From the NCBI GenBank assembly GCA_943737045.1, contig CALSFV010000374.1:186001-250000 (forward strand): a DNA stretch of 64,000 bases. The letters run 5' to 3'. Below the pieces are notes generated by a model that worked only from the letters and a program-made list of their open reading frames with translations, ran no database searches and was not told where the DNA came from. The position numbers and the translations under genes were made by a program. Positions 59,858 through 64,000 of the stretch are shown piece by piece (positions within the stretch are counted from its first letter, which is position 1; every line of letters starts with the position of its first letter). This stretch comes from Parapristionchus giblindavisi (Eukaryota; Nematoda; Chromadorea; Rhabditida; Diplogasteridae).

Positions 59858-62800
59858 ATGAGTGCCCCGCCCGCATCTCCAGCTGAAAGTTTGCCGAATC
59901 GAAATCCGGGTTCATTTGATGAGCTCCATAGAAAAGCTCAAGATGTATTCCCGATGGTCTTCGAGGGAGCAAGAATAGCAGTTCAAAAGGGACTCACTCA
60001 GCACTTCCAGGTTTGAACTTAATATGCTCCTCATCTTGACTACTTGATTCAGGTCTCTCACACTCTTAATATTTCTCCAAGCATGACTGGTTATCGTTTT
60101 GGAGCTACATATGTTGGATCGTCTATGACTGGACCAAATGAAGTATTGTTGCTTACTGCTTTCTTAATATTTCTAAATATATTGGGTTGTAGTATTTGTT
60201 TTAATTTGTCTTCAGGCATATCCCGTCGTTCTCGGTGACACTGACGCAGCGGGAAACACAACAGCGACACTATTACATCAATTTGGTCCGAGGTATGCAA
60301 CATTTTAAAGTTTTGCTGACTATTATGCCAGTAAATCATATTTGAGCGAATACTGCTCAACGGATACCTGTGCCGTACAAAATGAGTGTAATTACTTGGT
60401 CTGGACACCATGAAATGAAATTACATAGCCCAAAAACACCGACGAACGTACTTGTGAAGAACCACTTTCAGATGGCGTACTAAGCTTCAAGCACAGATAG
60501 CAAAGGGAGAAATAGCAGGAGCGCAAGGCACTTTCGAGAGAAGGCACGTATTTATCATATAGCATTTTTTTGTTTTTAATTAAATTTGGTATTTTTCCCA
60601 ACCCCCCCCCTCTCCAAACTCGTACATAGGTGTATATGTTCAGGACGGATCTGTACACAGCGGGCATTACATTAGCTAATACAAATGTCATCAACGATAG
60701 TGGAGTATTTGTTGCTCAATATCTGAGAAAGATCACAGAGAAACTCGATGTTGGAATTGAATACATGAACTCGTATGGACCAAGAATGCCTGGTATATTA
60801 TTTATTTCATGTTATTCCAAAACATCAGCATTTTACTCATTATTATCAACAGCATTTTATTAATTGTCTTACTCCCTCATAGGTCGAATAGCTACGTTAC
60901 AGATTTGCACCATGCGATCAGTTTTTTTCAAACAATTTAAAATGCGGCCATGTTTTCGCAAAATGCGAAATTTCAAAAAAATATATCAAAAATGCGGTTA
61001 AACCTTCGTGGTTTGCAACGTACTTTTCGACCTATGAAAGACCACGGGTGTCTTTTGCGAGAGGTCTCTGATATGAATTGAAGCTATTAGTATTTCGTTT
61101 AGGTGGATGCTTTAGTGTTCTCTCATATGCTGCTCGTTATTCTACTCCTAATTGGGCTGGAGCACTATCTCTATCGAAACACAGTACACACATATCGTAC
61201 TATCACAAGCAAGCAGCTAATCTGACTTTTGGAGTCGAGTTCACTGCAAATACAATGCATGGAGATGTATGTCTATATTTATAATAATCAGCTATCGATC
61301 TCGGCGCCGAATCGTGTCAGTAATTGTTGACCAATAATTGTTGGGCAGGATGTTCTGTAATGATGCAGGTATATACTTGGGCAACCTTTTCCGCTGAAAA
61401 TTAAAATCGGGTGGGTCAAGCGCAAACATCGGATGGGTGGGACGCAAAAAAAATTAATTTTACAATGAATTTTGGCTAAATGGTTTCTTTTTTGAGTGAA
61501 TTTTGGCTACATCGTGAATGCCGCCCACGTATGATAATGTATCTAGAGTGTTTATTTATGTTGTTCTATCTGATACATTAATCTATTTGTTGTAGGCAGT
61601 TACTACAATTGCGTATCAAGCAGAGATTCCAGAGGAAGGAATGACGTTCCGAGCTTCAGTTGATACTAATTGGACTGTAGCTGGTGTCATGGAGAAGAAA
61701 CTCTCACAGGTTTTGTACTATTCACGATCATAGTTATTTCCACCGCGTATCTATAATTTAAAGGGATGCCAACCCCTTCAGAGAGGAAATTAAAATTTAA
61801 ACAGGGCCACGGTGGCTCAATGATAGTAACTAAGAAGCTCTTGCCGGAGAAAGAAAGTATCGCAAACTGAGTGATGATAAGCAGTAAAACATCTAGGTTC
61901 TCCCAGCGCGAAAGTTGACTACGGTATATCTGAGCGCTCTCTTCTGACTAGACCTATCATCGAGTTTTACGATTCGCGAGACATGCCGATATGGCTTAGT
62001 GGATAGAGCTTTTGTTTAGCGATCCGAACCTCGTAGGTTCGAATCCCGCCCAGTGCAAATCAACTTTGCCGATTTTTCGTAATGCAAGAGGCTTCAAGCC
62101 AAAGTTAAATGTAGGGATTTCTCTTCATTGAACCGCCGTGAGGGCGCTATCTTCTTCGATTCCTTCTAGAATACAAATCGACCAGAATATTTTATGCAGT
62201 AACCCCTCTACTTTTCAGTGTTTGAATTCCCGCCATTGTTCCCCAACGCGATAACTCTGCCACAGATGTAAGAAATAATGGGCAAAATTTAGTGGTTGGA
62301 TGAGGAATTGAACGTGCACGAGCGCGATTAGTAAGATAGGACTTACCACTATGCTATGCATGACACTGACCGAGTGGATGAAGAGATAGCAGATAAACAA
62401 GTTGATTTGATCTACCTTATGCGCATTGATTTATCCATATAGGACATCGAGGAACCACTTCCCTAACCTCTATCCCTCCCTTCCTATCCCTTTAGATTTA
62501 CACAGAATCAAATCAATCTTGTGCTATTGATCACTTTTCAGGGTATTACCGTATGTTGTGGCAGAGTTCCCGTGTTGGGAAGCGCCGACTCCAAAAATTC
62601 AATAAGGCGGGAATTCAAAACAGAATTTCCGGACTTAGTTTTTCATAGGGGTTACTCTCCCTTTAAAAGGTGTATAGTATACACTGTATACTCATACGAA
62701 CCTCACTGATTCCCATTTCACTTTACTTTTGATAATATTTCTGAATATGGAATGTCATTCGCTTTGCGTTACATTGGAGATATTTCAAATGCTGTAATTG

Positions 62801-63802
62801 GAAGCAGGACTGGGAATTTCTGTTTCTGAATTTTCTGTTGTTTTCCTGTGTTCTGGTAATTTTGAAGACCAGAAAATTTACTGACCATAAACAGAAAATA
62901 TATGCTTAAAACAGAAAAATTTCAGAAAATAATATTTTTCGAAATAGTTTTAAAGAAAAAGATAAAAATCATTTATCGTTTCATTTATGAAATGTTTTTT
63001 TTTTCAAATACCGTAGATAATTGGCAAAATTATGCCATTAGATTTCCCATCTTTCCCTACTTCTGTACACGATTTGCCCACATTCTGGCAAATGGTAGTC
63101 GAAAAACAAGCTATTTGCCATATACAGGTAAACATTTGCCAGAATACCGGAAAATCGTTCGCAAACTATACCTACTCGGCAAAAGTTAATCTATGTGTAT
63201 ATAAGGCCGAAAATTTCATGATTGGACTTTGGTATCTCGGTGTTGGATCTAGTCAAATGAAGCCATCCTTTCGATTCTATATTCTAGCTGTTTTTTTTTC
63301 GCTGGCGCCTAGATACAACTGTATGCGAAATTGGTTTTGCAACCAAACTAACAAAAACATTAAGAAAATAATGCAAATCAATGATCTTTTCTGATTTCAT
63401 AAGAAAAAAATTTAAAAAAAAAAATTAAAATTAGGGCTTTTCGAAAATTTGTGGAATGCTCCCTGTAAAATACACGTTTAGATGAAATTTTTGGGGAAAA
63501 AGCAGAAGGCCCCCTGTAAAATTAGCCATTTTTCGTTCGGATGCCCCCTGTAGAGTCGAGCTCCAGGTACCCCGCCCATGTATGGATTATGCTCAGACGC
63601 AGTTGAAGGATTGGAGATAATGAATGACTTTTGTAGGCCTATGAAATGATTGAAGCTATTATAATGAGCTTATTCATATTTGAAGGTTTTACTATATAAT
63701 GAATAATTATTACAGTTCTTCCCATTCACTCTGGCACTATCTGGAATGATTAATCATCAGAAGTCACAAGGAAAGTTTGGAATGGGACTTATTATTGGAT
63801 AA
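59858..63802 (+). CDS. tomm-40: TOM40, mitochondrial outer-membrane import channel, 8 exons, 301 aa
   Basis: Exons 59858-60010, 60053-60142, 60216-60292, 60472-60543, 60644-60792, 61103-61266, 61596-61709 and 63716-63802 join in phase to 301 residues. TOM40 forms the 19-strand beta-barrel pore for nuclear-encoded mitochondrial proteins. Diagnostic text: GSFDELHRKAQDVFPMVFEG, VSHTLNISPSMTGYRFGATY, LHQFGPRWRTKLQAQI, ISYYHKQAANLTFGVEFTA, VDTNWTVAGVMEKKL and the terminal beta signal GKFGMGLIIG. The barrel is complete, with no frameshift. The intron after 60543 uses a GC donor (AAG|GCACGT). Introns 5 and 7 carry repeats, and intron 7 is 2 kb. Confidence 0.95.
60878..61037. mobile_element. Small TIR repeat family B, copy 3
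   Basis: CATAGGTCGAA at the left and TTCGACCTATG at the right form a perfect inverted pair in tomm-40 intron 5. The right half (TTTGCAACGTACTTTTCGAC) is the inverse of the left half of copy 2, so this copy is oriented oppositely. Confidence 0.75.
61983..62057 (+). pseudogene. tRNA-like sequence, degenerate
   Basis: An A-box TGGCTTAGTGGATAGAGC and a B-box GGTTCGAATCC are at tRNA spacing. The acceptor ends (GCCGATA and CCAGTGC) do not pair and the anticodon stem is poor, so a tRNA-derived, Pol III-like module is more likely than a functional tRNA. Confidence 0.5.
62290..62366 (-). pseudogene. tRNA-like sequence, degenerate
   Basis: The minus strand holds TAGCATAGTGGTAAG (A-box-like) and CGTTCAATTCC (B-box-like) at suitable spacing, within the 61762-62662 element. 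The arms do not fold into a full cloverleaf by eye. Confidence 0.45.
62667..63429. other. Remainder of tomm-40 intron 7
   Basis: AT-rich sequence with repeated CAGAAAAT phrases near 62820-62935. Two overlapping plus frames (62902-63189, 63032-63394) have no family resemblance or splice context that fits the tomm-40 exons, which join without them. Confidence 0.4.
63430..63585. mobile_element. MITE family A, copy 3 (one end missing)
   Basis: This matches the other family A copies from TTAGGGCTTTTCGAAAATTT to CCCCGCCCATGTATGG, but lacks the GGCGCC-side terminus. It lies in tomm-40 intron 7. Confidence 0.75.
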
Positions 63803-64000
63803 ATAAATGAATGAATGTGATAAATGATCATTGATCTCATTATCTATAGCGGTTTCCGTCTAACGGTACGATTCCAACTTCGTTTAACACGGTAGTCTCA
63901 TTTAGTTAATATTGTTTGAAAATGCTTTACGATAATAGGTATCTTATCAAATTTAAGTCCGATTAGCAATAGTATATTTGTTACCTGTTATGATTCGTTG
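63803..64000. other. Downstream flank of tomm-40
   Basis: AT-rich; AATAAA-like sequence overlaps the stop codon region (TAAATAAATG, 63800-63809). Nothing else is supported. Confidence 0.4.

Larger units (their letters stand above)
61762..62662. mobile_element. 0.9 kb TTAA-bounded element with tRNA-like cassettes
   Basis: TTAA flanks (61758-61761, 62663-62666) border inverted ends AGGGATGCCAACCCC and GGGGTTACTCTCCCT. The ends match those of the 55309-57540 element. It contains tRNA-like stretches at about 61805, 61983-62057 (plus) and 62290-62366 (minus), and an internal inverted repeat (CCCAACGCGATAACTCTGCC near 62241 against its inverse near 62560). It sits in tomm-40 intron 7. Confidence 0.7.

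Noticed and set aside
62902..63394. Extra tomm-40 exons in the 2 kb last intron
   Set aside because: Exons 7 and 8 join in phase and give a complete beta-barrel C-terminus without them.

Overview
The window is nuclear DNA from a small-genome animal, most likely a nematode. Genes are cut into short exons by introns of about 35-70 nt. Many start codons sit 0-6 nt after a splice-acceptor-like TTTCAG or TATAG, as expected for spliced-leader trans-splicing. The gene set is animal: ZYG-11/ZER-1, a Tbx20-type T-box factor, a MAB-3-like protein with two DM domains, a core-2/I-branching glycosyltransferase and TOM40. No ORF longer than about 200 codons exists, so I built the gene models by joining exons at GT-AG (twice GC-AG) sites. 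For every full-length model the reading phase closes from ATG to stop. Species is not determined.

Layout. 0-9 kb: tail of a plus-strand gene (130-230), a small secreted protein (minus, 692-1174), a tandem-C2 synaptotagmin-like protein (3090-4683), a core-2/I-branching glycosyltransferase (5586-7540) and an F-box-like protein (7792-8948). 9-18 kb: a small terminal-inverted-repeat (TIR) element, pyrimidine-rich spacer, and a 17-exon ZYG-11/ZER-1 gene (11650-18303) with a 1.7 kb foldback transposon in intron 8. 19-33 kb: Tbx20-like T-box gene (minus, 19880-23119), AT-rich desert, two tandem paralogous single-pass membrane proteins (27061-28526 and 29091-30378), and the MAB-3-like gene (31951-33196). 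33-50 kb, all minus: PNO1 (33654-38788), TBL3/UTP13 (39050-42435) and an FHA+PHD protein (43421-49242). 50-64 kb: a 29-exon coiled-coil protein resembling NuMA/LIN-5 (minus, 50280-59560), divergent from TOM40 (59858-63802).

TBL3 and PNO1 both serve small-ribosomal-subunit biogenesis. They lie head to tail with 261 bp between them, and an acceptor-like site sits directly before the PNO1 ATG, so they are a good candidate operon. The NuMA-like and TOM40 genes share a 297 bp divergent promoter interval.

The most unusual content is mobile DNA inside introns: three near-perfect kilobase palindromes (13953-15685, 44557-46037, 53118-55076), two related TTAA-bounded elements carrying tRNA-like cassettes (55309-57540, 61762-62662), and two families of 100-215 bp elements with three copies each. 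Polypurine/polypyrimidine tracts built on GGGAGA/TCTCCC units fill many spacers and the 3.5 kb first intron of PNO1.
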